Shown here: one piece after another, positions 1-15,542 of the stretch | How positions within the stretch are numbered: the stretch's first letter is position 1 | Layout: every line of letters begins with the position of its first letter | NCBI GenBank assembly: GCA_030549495.1 | Contig: JAUIRK010000365.1 | Location: forward strand, 1-64,000 | From: Nectonema munidae | Lineage: Eukaryota; Nematomorpha; Nectonematoida; Nectonematidae | Direction: 5' to 3' | DNA length: 64,000 nt | The notes under the pieces: model-generated | Databases searched by the model: none | The model's input: only the letters and a program-made list of their open reading frames with translations | What the model was told of the DNA's origin: nothing | Program-made: the position numbers and the translations under genes

Positions 1-1585
1 TATATTGTTTCAAATTCAAATAGGTATTACTTAAAAATTGAATTTGGTGGATTACAAATGCATAAAAGATTTTACGCAATTCAAATTAAATCCAGAAAAT
101 TTAAAATAAATCAATCAAAACGGGATAATAACATTTTAATGGAATGAAATTTTTTTCCCAATTTTAATAAAAATAAAAAACTTAAAAATATTTAAATTAA
201 CACTTTTATACTTTTTATAGAGCGTTTAAGGCGTTCCGAAATTAATTATCTTCTTTTTACACCATATTTTCAAAGTCTATTTGACAAATGGAACAACATA
301 TTTCTTTTGCTTCTAAAAATATTTAATTAATAAAAACTTGTCCATTTTTCATTTATATTTACAAAAAAATCAAATCCATCTTTTTGGATTCCATTTGAAA
401 GAACTTTTTTCAAAGGACTTTTTTCGTTTCCAATAAATAAATTTTTGGCATTTTAAATTTTGTTTGCTTTTTTTTTTAATTTTTTGAGCACAAATTTGAA
501 TTTTAAATTTTTCAAGTACCAAAATGAACTTTAAAAGCAAACATGCAAACTTCTTCATTGTTCATATTTTGATACAAACCACACAACTAAGGTTTCTGAT
601 TTGTCAACAAAATAATTTTCTGGAGAAATGACAAATTAGATTCAGAATTTTAGAAACTCAAGGATTTTGTGAAATAACTCACATTTACCAGTTGTATGTT
701 GCATGGATAAAAAAGTATTTTGTAATTGTTTCAATAGATTTTGATAGTTTAGTTAGAAAGAAGTTTTAACCTAATCATTTATGCACACTGAGTAAATTGA
801 AATAATGTTATTAATAAATTAAATTATACTGAATAAAATAGAGGGGAAGGAGCCATTTTCAGTGCCGTCAAGAGTGTTACTCGGCTGATATAAATTGAGC
901 GCAATAACATTTCAAAACGAAATAATACACGTATATTAGAAGGCAGATAAAACAGATTAGCACTTTTATTCCAGACTTTAATATTAATATACAATTAAGT
1001 TATTGCTTGCCCCAGTTTTTAGCTTTAACATAAGCTTGTCTCTCTGTCTTTATATCTTGACATTCTGGATTAGTCAAGCTCTTAAATAATTTTAATACGA
1101 AATCATTCCATTTTATTTTCATTTATTTGTTGGTATAGCATCCAATGAGATTATAATAATCTAGTTTGTCAGAAAAAGGAATAGAATGAACAAGACCCTA
1201 CATTTCAACCACTAATCCATCTGATCAACGATTTACATCTTGGCCTCCCCATCTCTTTCTTTTGCCTTTCACTTTCTACCTCTTATCTCTTCATATTAAT
1301 ACTAATCTTCCTTCTTGAATTCATTCAGATATCTTTGCAACTTTTACATTTTTCTGAATTCAATTCACTTCTATCGTTTTTCCAATCATTCACACTAGCA
1401 TATCCGCCTATTGAATCATAAAACCAAAAGCGTGCTTCTAAAATAACCCTTAAAAATCCTGAGCATTTTGCGTGTTAATCTTTTATTTATTGTTGGTATT
1501 GCATCCAAGAGAAAAGAATTTTCCATAAATCCAGAGATAGTATTCACATTATCACGAATCGAACAGGAAACTACTGCATCTAGAG
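1..1585. other. No gene seen
   Basis: AT-rich DNA without a convincing frame. The only repeat traces are GTTGGTATAGCATCCAATGA near 1131 and a related string near 1493. Confidence 0.6.
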
Positions 1586-1680
1586 CAGGGGTTCCCAAAC
1601 TTGTCTATAGCCCCCCTGCCCATAGGGGGTTCAAAGGGGCGCTGTGAAAATTTACGTATAAGAATATTGGGTAACAATTT
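1586..1680. repeat. hAT-like left-end fragment
   Basis: CAGGGGTTCCCAAACTTGTC followed by a G/C-rich GGGGGTTCAAAGGGGCGCTG stretch is typical of hAT MITE ends. I could not pair it with a right end; the TTTGGGAAACACG near 2700 has no matching target duplication. Confidence 0.4.
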
Positions 1681-2416
1681 TTTTCTTGTTTGAAACAGAA
1701 ATATTCTGCTTAATTTATATGATAGTCATATTTTGCAAAATAATTTATAAAAGTAGCTATAAATCTTGGATATCAAAAAAATTAAAAGTTTCTTCCCATT
1801 CACTATTCCGAATTGCCTAAAAAAGTTCTATTCTTTCCCACTGGTTGTAAGGTAAAATGGATTTGTTGGTGTAAATAAAATTTCAAGTAATGAAAGAAAG
1901 CGTATGATATCATTGATTCCAGTTCAGATTCCAACCGCACATTTAAATTTGCAAGATACGCACCAAACAGATCGCGCGCAAGTTTATGCATTTTTTATAC
2001 TGAAACAAAATATAATTTATGGATAAAGGCCGTTTCTTTGAAGAAAAAAAACGATAAAATACAAGGAAAGACTACGTATATTCTTCTTGCCTTCCTTGGC
2101 TCACAATATAAACGAAATGATATGATAACGGTCTACAATATAATAAACAAAAACATGCATTTGGATCATACTTTTATTCTATGAAGCTCAAGAACTCACC
2201 AAAAAGTTTATAAAAACAAGATGCAGAAAATATTTTTATAAGGCTTCTTTCTCTAACAGATTAATCGATAACGGAATTACTTTCCAAAGTTGGATATTGA
2301 TTCCCCTTCTTAGCATACATTCAAGAAGCGCCTTGATTTCTTCTGGAAGGACAAAAATGTTTAATCTTTGATTAGTTGAATTTCCCACTTTACACTTTTC
2401 ATTTACAAGCTTAATT

Positions 2417-2556
2417 TTAACCCATTTACGACCAATGTTTCTATTTTGGAACATAAGTAATTTCATCTTCGTCTGCTTTTTTCAATGACTTTGAATATAA
2501 ATCGTCTGCGTTTTTTTTTAGATATCGTCTTCTTTGCTTGGTCTTAAATGGGTTAA
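2417..2556 (+). mobile_element. TTAA-bounded MITE, subfamily A
   Basis: It runs from TTAACCCATTTACGACCAAT to TCTTAAATGGGTTAA and carries three TCGTCT(G/T)C motifs. It differs from the 15070 copy at about four of 140 positions by eye. TTAA borders and CCC ends fit mobilisation by a piggyBac-type transposase. Confidence 0.85.
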
Positions 2557-3531
2557 TTGTAAGTACTATCATGCCCTTTTATTGCATGACGCGATTTTGA
2601 CAGGTTTATTTCTAGCCTTTTCTTTTTTTCTCTTAACATATTATGTTAAGCTATGTTACGTTATATTGTCATTTAGGGGTCGTAGAGTAAGTAGGAACAG
2701 TTTGGGAAACACGAATCCACATTTTACCCTAAACTTTTACAACTAAGCCATTTTCTGTGAAGTTATTTTCAAATTTTCTGCAAACATTTTAGATTTGTGA
2801 TATTAAATTCAGTGTAAAAATAGAGCTCTTAAGCAATCAATAACGCTTGCTACCTATTTCTCTCTGTGATATATCTTTAGTTGTACTTTATGCCAAAGTT
2901 TTATTTAACACAATATTTTAATTTAAACTTTGCGTGGTATTTTACCTTTGCTATTAATATGTATATTTATATTCTTATTTGATAGTGTGCTGTTCTATTT
3001 TAGCATCATTATACATCATATATATATTCAGGCATGACAAGTTTTAAAATTAATTATATTCTAACAGAAAAATTATTTTCTATCATTGTAAAACATAATA
3101 TATATACTATTTCTCCTTCTCTATAGAGATAGATACACTCGCACAAAACATTCATATTTATTTATATATGTATATTTTTTAAACTAACTTTTTGAAAAGC
3201 TGTGATAATTTTTGCTATCTCATTCCTTATTTTAACATTTATAGCAAGGAAGTCACTCCCTGCTACAAGTGTGAGCTGCTTATCTATCTATTTTTAATAT
3301 CTTTGTATTTGAAAAAGAAAGCAAACTAATTGTTGCAAAAATTCTAATGTATATCACAATTTTCAAAAAAAAATTTTTTAACATTCGTTATTATATGCAA
3401 GTCGTTTGATTCACACAAAACGAACAATTTCATTAATTGAATAATTTTTAAATGTTGTGTTCGAATTAGAGATGTATTGGATGTGAAATTTTTTGTATAC
3501 GCGGATGCGGATGAAGATATCAAATTTGACA
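2557..3531. other. No gene seen
   Basis: AT-rich spacer between a TTAA MITE and the hAT element. Short frames only, with no recognisable protein or repeat. Confidence 0.6.
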
Positions 3532-3539
3532 TTCTAGAG

Positions 3540-6336
<2,797 letters not shown>

Positions 6337-6767
6337 TTCTAGAGGATGTGGGTATCATAATTGCTATTCTAATCAAACACATGTTTCATACTTCTTAAAA
6401 ATTTAGAGACAAGATGTCAATGTACATATGTGTTATCATAAAGACGTACTTAACATAAAAATTTTGGATAAATTAAAAATTCCGAAAAAAAACTTTGCTG
6501 TATATAGAAAAAAGAAAAATTTTGGAAGATTGGGGATGCTGATGTTATTTTGGATGTTGAAACTTAAATGATCCGCAAATGAGGATGTAAAAATTAGAAA
6601 TTTGTAGAAATCCGATTCATCTCTTATTCGAATTTTTCTGATATATATATTGATTGTCAACGACACAAATGTCATTTTAAATATATCCATTTAGTAGGTT
6701 AAGGTTCGACGAACGACTATAATATACAGAATTAAAAAGTAAGCAATTTCGAGAATTATTATCCTAC

Positions 6768-7385
6768 TTTTGTATTTAAAATGAAATTTCATTCAATAAT
6801 CTTGAATCTTTACAAAATTCACATTAAGTTCTCCTTTACTCACAAATACAATCAACATCGCCTATAAGTGACACCTAATAAAATTGTCTGCGTTTTAATG
6901 CATTACAAATCTTCTGCTTACATTAGATATCGTCTGATTATACTGATCGCCATTTTAGTTCGGGCAAAGCAGACTCTTTTGATTAATCCTTATTGAATTC
7001 CATCGGAAATTCGAGTTCTGCGTTCCTCATACAAGAACAATGGCCCAAAATGGGTTAACCCATTTGATTCCAGAAAATATAGATATTAAATTACCCTAAA
7101 ATAAAGAAATCGGATGCGCATATAGATGACAATGCGACACTTTTGTATTTAAAATGAAATTTCATACAATAATCTTGACGAAAATCTAACGACATCTTAC
7201 ACTAATTTGGATAAAATGTCCTTTTTCACTTTAAGTTCTCCTTTTTTACCTAATGTTTAAAAAAAATTAAATTTAGGTGAAAATGAACAAAAATAAATTG
7301 AAAAAGAACAAACAACATGTAAAAATGTTGCATACTATTCTACCATTGAAATTTAAAATACTAAATATATCTTTTACTAAATTTT
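6768..7385. repeat. Imperfect direct duplications
   Basis: TGTATTTAAAATGAAATTTC and AATAATCTTGA occur at about 6771 and 7145. The following CACTTTAAGTTCTCCTTTTT and GTGAAAATGAACAAAAATAA stretch (7205-7385) recurs at 9505-9810, where the hAT MITE at 9159 abuts it. Class unknown. Confidence 0.45.
6879..6957 (-). repeat. Subfamily B MITE fragment
   Basis: Only the interior is recognisable in reverse: GTCTGCGTTTTAATGCATTA, AATCTTCTGC and ATATCGTCTGATTAT. Confidence 0.55.
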
Positions 7386-9158
7386 GAAACTAAAATGCAT
7401 GTGCCTAATTTGACTTGTATGACGAATAAACTTTTGAATTCCATTTCGTCTAATTGATCTTAAGAATAAAAATAATATACAAAACCTTTCATTAAAAAAT
7501 TAACTAAAATATCGTTATTTTCCGTCTATAGCTTTATTTAGAGATATTTTCCTATATAGTCTATAATAACTTTTATGACATCAAATATTTTGAATTTTTA
7601 GCCATTACTGAAATCCCACAACCAATGAAGTATTTCCTTTCCGTATAATTTTATACGTTGTGAATTGTGATGAACATCAATGTAATCGAAAGATTTGACA
7701 AGACTTTTTGTTGGCTTTAAAGCATTCATATAATATTCTCGTAATACAGCAGGAACATAGAGTAATTATAATGATTTAAAATGAGGAAGATTAGCTAGCT
7801 AATTTTAAACAATGAATTTACGATACCAAGTGAAGGTCGGAAGAACTCGTATTTGTTCGTTGATTATCGTGAAGCGTTTTGCATTATATTAGTGGCAGAC
7901 GACATCGACGACACATTTCTTTTGCTTTTTCAATAATAATAATAATTGTATTTTCTTAAATTTTCCAACCTTGGTTAATACAGAGTGCGTTTTATATACA
8001 ACATGAAATAATAATAAAATCATTATACATTGTAAAGTAATGAATGAGGTTTTCTATTAGCTGTTGGCTCATAAATTTTAAGTAAGTTTTTCTTTTTTAT
8101 CATGAATAATTTCCAGTTCTGTCATTTTATTTTTCTTTTATTTCCAATTTAATAGATTAATTACGATATATATTTTAAACTTGTTTTCTATCATGCGAAA
8201 GGGAAAACTAAATATCAGGCATTGAAATGAAATAAAATCTCATTATATTTTTTGGAAATCGAATTGGGATTCTTCATTTGTATAATTTATAAAATAGAGA
8301 AATTTAAATAAAAGGAATTATTTTGAACAAAGTAAACTTTATTAAGGCAAATATTTTCATAATCATCATTCATTTTCAGTTTAATATTTTTTATAAGAAC
8401 AAATCAAAAACCGCGTAAAGTGCATTATAATTTATCCAAGTTTTGGTTCTTTTTGTTCAATAAATTTCAAAAAATGAACAATTAAAAACCCCCTTTGATC
8501 CGAATACAAAAAAAATTTTTCGACCTTTTCCATACCATTTTACTAACCAACTTTTTCCTTACCATTCATAAAGAAGATCAGAGTATTAATTCTTGAAAAG
8601 GAATGTCTGAACGGATTAAGTAAGATCTATATGAAATTAAATGTCTTCTGCTTTTTATATGATCAAATGAGTTAAAGAAGTATTCGAGCATTACCATAGA
8701 AATATTTTGCAAGTTAATTAATTTGTTATCTTGATAGTTAGCAGAATTTTTTAACATAAAAAAATATAAATCAAATTTGATCTTTACCCTAATTCCTCAA
8801 ATAAGTATTTTCAGTGCATAAACTCGTATATAACAAATCTTTAATTTAGGACCGAGCAAAGCAGACGGACGACTTTAGAAATTAGTATTTAACATCATTA
8901 AAAGTATTTTGGGAACATTGGTCTTGAATGGGATAAAGACAATATTTCGTCTACATGATAAGTCAAGGAGAAAGGGAAGGAAACGATTTTTGTTGTAAAG
9001 TGAAATTCAATGAAATCTCCCTTACAAAACGCGTTCCCTCCTCTTTCTTCTTGACTTAAACTGAAAAAGACTAATAGAGGCAAAATACTCTCTTTAATAT
9101 ATAGTTGTCATATGTATATTCTTCCTATGTATTAATAAATATACGAAAGGTACCTTTT
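7386..9158. other. No gene seen
   Basis: AT-rich, no domain-like frame and no paired terminal repeats detected. Confidence 0.55.
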
Positions 9159-9495
9159 CAGTGCCCGCGCTAAAGCTAAATTTCAAGGGGGCTGAAATGG
9201 GGCAAAGAAACACATTTGCAAAAAATTTATTTCCTATATTACTTTATATCCTATATTACTTTGCTGAAAAGCATAAAGTACTTCTGTATAAAAACCTATA
9301 GAAATCTCATATTATACATACACATACACCAGCATTTATATAAGATTATTGTGTACAATTTTTGCTTATTTATTTTCCCTTTAAAAAGTGCATGGGGCAA
9401 AACCAAAAATTTTAGGGGGGGGGGGGGCAAAGATTAATACAGGGGGGGGGGGGGAGGGCACGTACCCCAAAATTATATAGGTAGCGCGGGCACTG
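9159..9495. mobile_element. hAT MITE (337 bp) with two G13 runs
   Basis: Inverted ends are CAGTGCCCGCGCTA (9159) and TAGCGCGGGCACTG (to 9495). The flanking octamers TACCTTTT and TACTTTTT agree at 7 of 8. Two 13-base G runs lie at 9415-9427 and 9442-9454. There is no coding content. The insertion lies in a repeat also seen near 7.2 kb. Confidence 0.85.
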
Positions 9496-9810
9496 TACTT
9501 TTTCTTTTTCACTTTAAGTTATTCTTTTTTTTACATTATGTTCAAAAAACAAACTTAAGGTGAAAATATATAAGGTATATGTTTTTGGGTTTAATTGCAA
9601 AAAGTATTAACTTAGCCAAAACCGATTTTGACATTTTGGATCTCGTCAGTTGGATGCAGTTAGAAACTCCCATTGCTGGGAATCCAACACAACCTGGTTC
9701 AAACTAAATTAAAGTGAAAATGAACAAAATAAAAGTGAAAAAAGACAGATTTAATGTAAAATGTTGTATATTATTCTAGCATTTAAATTTAGCATGCTAA
9801 ATACATTTTA

Positions 9811-10966
9811 TTCAAATATATATAAATTAAAAATAAATTTACTTTTGAAACAATCAAATGGTAAAATTGATAACTCCTGCGAATCATATATATTGCTTGG
9901 AGTGAAAATTGTCAAAAATTAGTTTGGGGTCCCAGGAAACAGGGATATCTTAAAACTGGCAAGAAGTACTATCTGAAGAGAATGATAGCGCTTTATTTGC
10001 AACTTCTATCCCAAACTCTCTTATACAGAGGAAATCCTTTACAAGTAAAGAATGATGGAAGCGCTGATATTTCACATATACCGCTCACATCACATTTAGT
10101 GAAGTGAGTACTAAACTAAGAATGGTAAACACATTTTTCTTCAAGATAAGCAACATATTCCTCAATGAATGCACAGATTATAAAGATGATCATATTATAG
10201 AGAGGCATTTTAACTGCATCGAAAGTCTAGAGTTTCTGTCTCGAGATTTCTCGAGTCTCATATTTCTTGCGTCTTCAAGGATTTTTCTTCTTCTTGATTC
10301 TCGAGAAAATGCACACTAGACTTGAGAAAGTTATTACTTTTATTTTTTTTCAATATAAATCAAAGAAATCCTAAATTTTTTAATATGATCGATACCGAAC
10401 TTTGAGAATTCTTTGCAACTATTACAAAATACTTCGGCATGTCTACAATCCAAATTCCAATTGTATATAACATTTGGTCTAAAAAAAAGGTAATTCAAAA
10501 AATGAAAAAAAAAATCTAAAAAAATACATTTTGTGTATCGATATTCTTTAGCTTTTATTCTTTTTTCTCGAGATAAATCTCCAGTCTTCAGAATTGCAAA
10601 TCTAATTTATCGCCTACCTGAAACGTTTTGAAGACGCATAGTTTATGAGTACCCTATTTGAACATACATATATTTACAAAATACATTGTACTTAAAACGG
10701 TTTCATTTTATTCTGTGCAATGCAAATATTTTTAAGAGTAAAAACTGTATTTTTATTGCTTCAACTCACGTGATCAAAATATTTTAAATTTTTCACAGCA
10801 TGCATTACGTATAGCACATTCTTTCATGTGAAAATAATCGCTTGTTGCCATATTCCGTGTCCTAATTTCGCTAAAATATTCTTTGGAAAAATTAATAAAC
10901 AAAAAAATCCTTAATTCAATCATATTATATTTTCCTTGTCAGATATGACAAATCCATAAAATAGAA
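9811..10966. other. No gene seen
   Basis: A short somewhat G+C-richer patch at 9930-10070 is not recognisable. The 70-codon frame at 10104-10319 has no domain and lies in a TTCTCGAG-rich stretch. Confidence 0.5.
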
Positions 10967-11018
10967 CAGTGGTTCCCAACATACAGTTCGCGGACCTTTG
11001 TTTTTTTAAAGCTCTGTA

Positions 11019-12054
11019 TAGTAGACTCTCCACAAACCAGGCCCTCTTGAAACCGGACTTCACGAAAAACCGAATTGTGGTCCCAAAAATGTACTATGAT
11101 TGCTGATGAAAACCGGAATTCCTAAATCCGAAAAATGATCTAAAACTACTAAAATGCTTTCTAAAAACCGGACTGTTAGTTAAATATTACTAAAATTAAG
11201 ACTTATTTCTGAGTTTATTTTTTTTTCGTTGATAATTTTTGAATAACCTGAATCCAAGATTGATTTTTTTTTAAAATACTTCTATAAAAGATGTAAATCA
11301 ATTACATCCATATCAATATAATTAAACAAACTTAAATGATTCAACTAAAATTAATTTTATTTTTGCATGTGTTTCAGACAATTGCTTTGAATGTTATTGA
11401 AAATAATTGTTAAAGGTAAGGTAAAATTTTTACATCACTTTTTTAATAGTCTAAAACATATGCTTAATGCAATAAAAAATAGATCCTTTATTGAATAAAA
11501 AAATGCTTTCATTGTTACTTATCTAATAATTAATTGAAAGAAATTTATATAAACATATGAAGAAATAATTAAATTAAGTTTTCAATAAAAAATGAGTTTT
11601 TGATCATTTATAGTTGTTTAATTTATTTAAAAAATATTGAGATAACACGAATAGTTTTGGAAAATAATCCTTATTTGAACAATTAATTTTGGTGTAAAAC
11701 TAGCACCGTTTTCAAGTTGCAAAAAGAAATACTCAAGAAGTTCTTTTTGCAACTTGAAAACGGTGTTAGTTGTACACCAAAATTAATTGTTCAAATAAAG
11801 ATTATTTTCAAAAACTATTAATGTTATCTCAATATTTTTCAATTTTACTTCAAAATGGAAAATCCGTGTTCTGTTTTCAAATTTAATTAATTCCTTTGCT
11901 TGGTTTGTTTGACACATTGAACTTAGCTAAAACTACGTAATCACTCGAAGGTTTGGCCATTTGAGGTTGAAAAATGATATTATATTAGACTTTTCGAGAA
12001 ACCTGAATTTCGAAAAACCATTAAATTTTTGTCCGGTTTCGAGAGAGTCTACTG
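11019..12054. mobile_element. pogo/Tigger-like non-autonomous element with TA target sites
   Basis: The ends TAGTAGACTCTC (11019) and GAGAGTCTACTG (to 12054) are inverted repeats flanked by TA on both sides. Deeper matches (CGAAAAACC blocks, CCGG) extend the repeats. It is 1036 bp with no transposase frame. The terminal sequence resembles pogo/Tigger elements. It contains the large hairpin at 11630-11839 and has inserted into a hAT-like MITE. Confidence 0.7.
11630..11839. repeat. Long hairpin: 99-bp inverted arms, 12-bp loop
   Basis: Arms 11630-11728 and 11741-11839 are complementary with about six mismatches by eye. The centre is AAAAAGAA, a 12-nt loop, then TTCTTTTT. Transcribed from either strand it would fold into a nearly perfect double-stranded stem. 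It could be a foldback insertion within the pogo-like element or that element's own interior. Confidence 0.9.
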
Positions 12055-12429
12055 TAGTATATTTACTATCAGCATTATAATAATTTCAATATTAAATTTT
12101 ATCCCTGTAGGGTTCGTAGAATAATTATTTTAGTGTAGGGGTTCCTCCGTAGGATAGAAAGGTTGGGAACTATACTGAACATTGTCTAATAAACATTGTA
12201 AATTTCGTTGCAAACAAGCTATCTATTTGTAGATAAAAAAAATAGGATAAAAGTTTAACTATTAGAAATAAGAGGGAATTTAAGAGAGTTTACAGATATT
12301 TTTATCTCAAGTACTCTCTTACTGATTCTCCACAATGACAGACAGCTACAACTTTGCATATTAAAATAATTAAATGTTCAAGTTTTATCAATGTTATTAT
12401 CAATAAAAAAAAAAGACCATTCTGACATA

Positions 12430-12577
12430 GGTAAAGGTAAAAGTACGGTGGGGTATTTTCATCGAGAATGCACAATTACGCCGCTCGTATCGAACTATGA
12501 GGAAAGTAAACTTGATGCGGGATTGAACCCAAGACCTTGAGTTATTGCAACCCGAAACCCTTACTCACGACCCGTAT
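12430..12577 (-). mobile_element. tRNA-derived SINE, family S1
   Basis: In reverse it has the promoter-like head (GTGAGTAAGG...), the B-box-like GGGTTCAATCCCGCATCAA, and the shared body with TAGTTCGATACGAGCGGCG and GATGAAAATACCCC. Confidence 0.7.
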
Positions 12578-12671
12578 TGCAATATCACACTTATTTAAAA
12601 GACCCATTCGTATGTAAGTATAAGATATAGATTAATATGGATGATGATAACTAAATAATTGTTTAATCATT

Positions 12672-12811
12672 TTAACCCTTTCAGGCACAATGGAACACTA
12701 GTCAGTGTACCATAAAATAAAAATTGTCTGCTCAAGTTATATAAAAATTCATTGAAAAAGAAAGGCGACGATTAATTTTAGAAAATCTATGCCTGAAGCT
12801 GAAAGTGTCAA
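12672..12811 (+). mobile_element. TTAA-type MITE, subfamily E
   Basis: It runs from TTAACCCTTTCAGGCACAAT to GCCTGAAGCTGAAAGTGTCAA with a GACGATTAATTTTAGAAAAT block. The left TTAA is intact and the right one worn. Confidence 0.7.
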
Positions 12812-13098
12812 ACTAGTATCTTTTTTCAAAAAGTTCTTTTTCTATTATAAAAATTAGGAAAATAAGCCAATTGTATATTATCAAGTCCAAATTTTTTTGG
12901 TATAATGTAAAAAAAATAAGATTTTTAAAGGCAGATATCCATATATATTATATATTATTTTTAATTTAGTAAACTTTAAATTCTTTTCATTTTTAGTTAG
13001 TATAAAAAAATTTATTAGCAATTGAAAATATATCTATTCTGTAAATATTTGGAAAATGTCCGCATTATGGAGAATGATTGTAAAAAATTTATATACAT

Positions 13099-13243
13099 TT
13101 GAAAAGACACACTGAAAACAATGGAAAGTTAAGCCCTTAACTTTCCACCGTCTGTTGCCTTTACCACTTATTATTTTTATCTTGAAAAAGAAACTTAGTT
13201 TCGAAAGCGCGCGATAAATAAAGTTAAAAGTGTGTCTTTTCAA
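13099..13243. repeat. Short inverted-repeat element with a central hairpin
   Basis: TTGAAAAGACACACT (13099-13113) and AGTGTGTCTTTTCAA (13229-13243) are perfect 15-bp inverted repeats. Between them TGGAAAGTTAAG-CC-CTTAACTTTCCA forms a perfect 12-bp stem. Class unknown. Confidence 0.65.
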
Positions 13244-14288
13244 TTATAATACATTTTTTGAAAATATATTTGTTTTAATAAAATTAATAACTAAACATCA
13301 ATCTAAAAAGTAATGGCCCAACTAAATAGCAATTTTAATACCTGATTAACTAATTCAACTGATTAATTAAAAAGCCGCTTCGACAAAAACCTGATTTGAT
13401 GGAATTTAAATCAATTTTGCCTGATTTAAACAAATTTTAGGGTAAATATAAATGCGAAAGCTCCCAGATTTTAAATTATCCCTTTGAGGAAAGTCTGCTT
13501 AAAATATATAAAAATCCAATGAAAAGAAGGTAGATAATTAGTCTTCAAATTTATTATACTCCTTAAAGTGTTAAAAAGATGCCAATTTTTCAAAATACTT
13601 CAAAAAACGTTTCAAAATTTGGACTGTTTTCAAGTATTTTTGGCGTAATTGGGTTACATTTTCTAAGTTTTTTTTATATAAATAAGATAACGTGTACCAA
13701 ACGTTCCTTGATTTATTTCTCTTCTAAAATTGATTAATTTTATTTACCCTAATTAATTTTATTCTTTAAAGCTTTCTATGAAAAATGTCAAGAGATGATC
13801 TAAGTTATGAATTAGGAAATATTTAATAGTTTAATTTGATTATTTTATTTGCAAATGAACCGCTTCTAAGTTACTTCATTCTTGGCAAATCGCTTAGCGT
13901 TACAATAAAATTTTGATGGATTAGTTTCTCAAAGAGACAAAATTCACCAAATTCGTTAAAACCCTGTTTGTTTCCAACTGACTAAAAACAATCTAACAAA
14001 GAAAACAAAGGAACTACTATCAAATTATTTTATTTTAGTGATATACTAACCAACATGATAAAAATCATCATAACATCTAACTAACTGTAACTTGGATGTT
14101 TAAATAATGTAATTTTTAAACAAACAAATAAAAATATAATTAAAAAATATATATTTTTTTTCAATTTTCAAATAAACTTTATTTATGAAATTTTTACTTC
14201 TTCTTCCTACATCTTTTCCCACTTCTGTATAAAGTCGATGTTTTTGATCAGCTTTCTCCATTCATTTGTATTCCGGGCATCGCCATTC

Positions 14289-14390
14289 TACCCTTTGACG
14301 ACCAGAATTGTTAAAACTAATCGTCTACTTTTTTTCCAATGGAATTTTATATATTTAGACGATTCTCATTCCTAGGGACACCGGGATAAC
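14289..14390 (+). mobile_element. TTAA-type MITE, subfamily D, right end lost
   Basis: TACCCTTTGACGACCAGAAT, ATCGTCTACTTTTTTTCCAA and TTTTATATATTTAGACGATT match subfamily D. The closing repeat is not recognisable. Confidence 0.6.
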
Positions 14391-14414
14391 CAATAACTAT
14401 GGCAAGATTTGGTG

Positions 14415-14530
14415 CTTTAGTGAGTAAGGTTGGTTAGATACTAGGTTTCGATAACTCAAGGTCTTGCGTTTGATCCCGCATCAAACCTACTTTCCTCATA
14501 GTTCGATACAAGCTGCGTAATTGTGGGACC
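14415..14530 (+). mobile_element. tRNA-derived SINE, family S1 (3' part lost)
   Basis: GTGAGTAAGGTTGGTTAGAT, TCAAGGTCTTGCGTTTGATC and TAGTTCGATACAAGCTGCG match the other S1 copies. It lacks the GATGAAAATACCC tail. Confidence 0.7.
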
Positions 14531-15069
14531 TTTATTAGATGGTAACAGGGTTGAATCGAATTATTTGTATTGTTTTGTAATTATATACAAATTTGATGTT
14601 ATTGTATTTTTAAATCCTAAGTTTCGTGTATTTGTATTTGGTAAAATTTAATAAATATAAGACTAGGACGTTTCATATCACACATGACAGGATATCAATA
14701 AAAACAGCTCAAAATTCGCTCAGTGAGTTTGCGTTTATCAGTGAAGCTGGGTTACAACTATTGTTATATCAAATTGATTAAAAATAATGAATATATTTAT
14801 ATGTCAATTTGATACGCTAAGCTATAACAGATGTGTGTATATATTAAGCACATTTTTCACCTTATGAAAAAGGTATTTGTAAGTGTATTTTCTAATTAAT
14901 AAATCTTTTTCTATTTTTCGTTTTGATGGTAGAAGTTTTTGTATTTGATCCAACCCTGGTTACGCTTACTTAGTCAGTCAGTAAGTTATGTTGTTATTTG
15001 GTTAGTAAATCAGGATTGTTAAATTTCTGAAAATTCAGATGACTTTTGTTATGGAGACGAAGATTTTGA

Positions 15070-15208
15070 TTAACCCATTTACGACCAATGTTCCTATTTT
15101 GGAACATAAGTAATTTCATCTTCGTCTGCTTTTTTCAATGACTTTGAATATAAATCGTCTGCGTTTTTTTTAGATATCGTCTGCTTTGCTTGGTCGTAAA
15201 TGGGTTAA
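15070..15208 (+). mobile_element. TTAA-bounded MITE, subfamily A
   Basis: Near-identical copy of the element at 2417, with well-matched ends TTAACCCATTTACGACCA and TGGTCGTAAATGGGTTAA. It also has an internal TTCCTATTTTGGAA palindrome. Confidence 0.87.
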
Positions 15209-15513
15209 ATTGAAGGTGGCGCCAAAAAACGGTACTGTGGCAAATTAGCGTGTATTATTCATTGGATGATATTGCGGTCTCGAGATATGATGTGATATTG
15301 ATAATGACATTGATATATATACTCTGTCATTTCATTTCTTTTATGTTCTGTTGCTGCTTGTGGTAATAATTAAAAATAGACAAAGCAGCAAATGGATCTT
15401 CTTTTTTACATATACGCGCGCATACGAGTGAAGTAGTATATAGAAATGAAATATTATGTGATTCTCACAATCATCAAATAAGTCGTGATTTATCTAAGTG
15501 TGTAGGTAGCACC

Positions 15514-15542
15514 TGTGTGTGTGTGTATGTGTGTCTGTGTGT
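15514..15542. repeat. (TG)n microsatellite
   Basis: An imperfect TG run of about 29 bp with TATG and CTG interruptions. Shorter simple repeats lie at 22996-23017 (CA), 19363-19383, 32179-32196 and 57934-57951 (AAT) and 37887-37898 (CT). Confidence 0.85.

Larger units (their letters stand above)
10967..12177. mobile_element. hAT-like MITE interrupted by a pogo-like element
   Basis: CAGTGGTTCCCAAC at 10967 and GTTGGGAACTATACTG ending at 12177 form hAT-type inverted ends. Without the inserted element (11019-12054) the MITE is about 175 bp. Flanking octamers (AAATAGAA and AACATTGT) do not match, so the target duplication has decayed or the ends are off by some bases. Confidence 0.6.

Noticed and set aside
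1586-2712. Pairing the left end CAGGGGTTCCCAAACTTG with TTTGGGAAACACG near 2700 as one hAT element
   Set aside because: The right end lacks the expected CTG terminus, and no 8-bp duplication flanks the pair.
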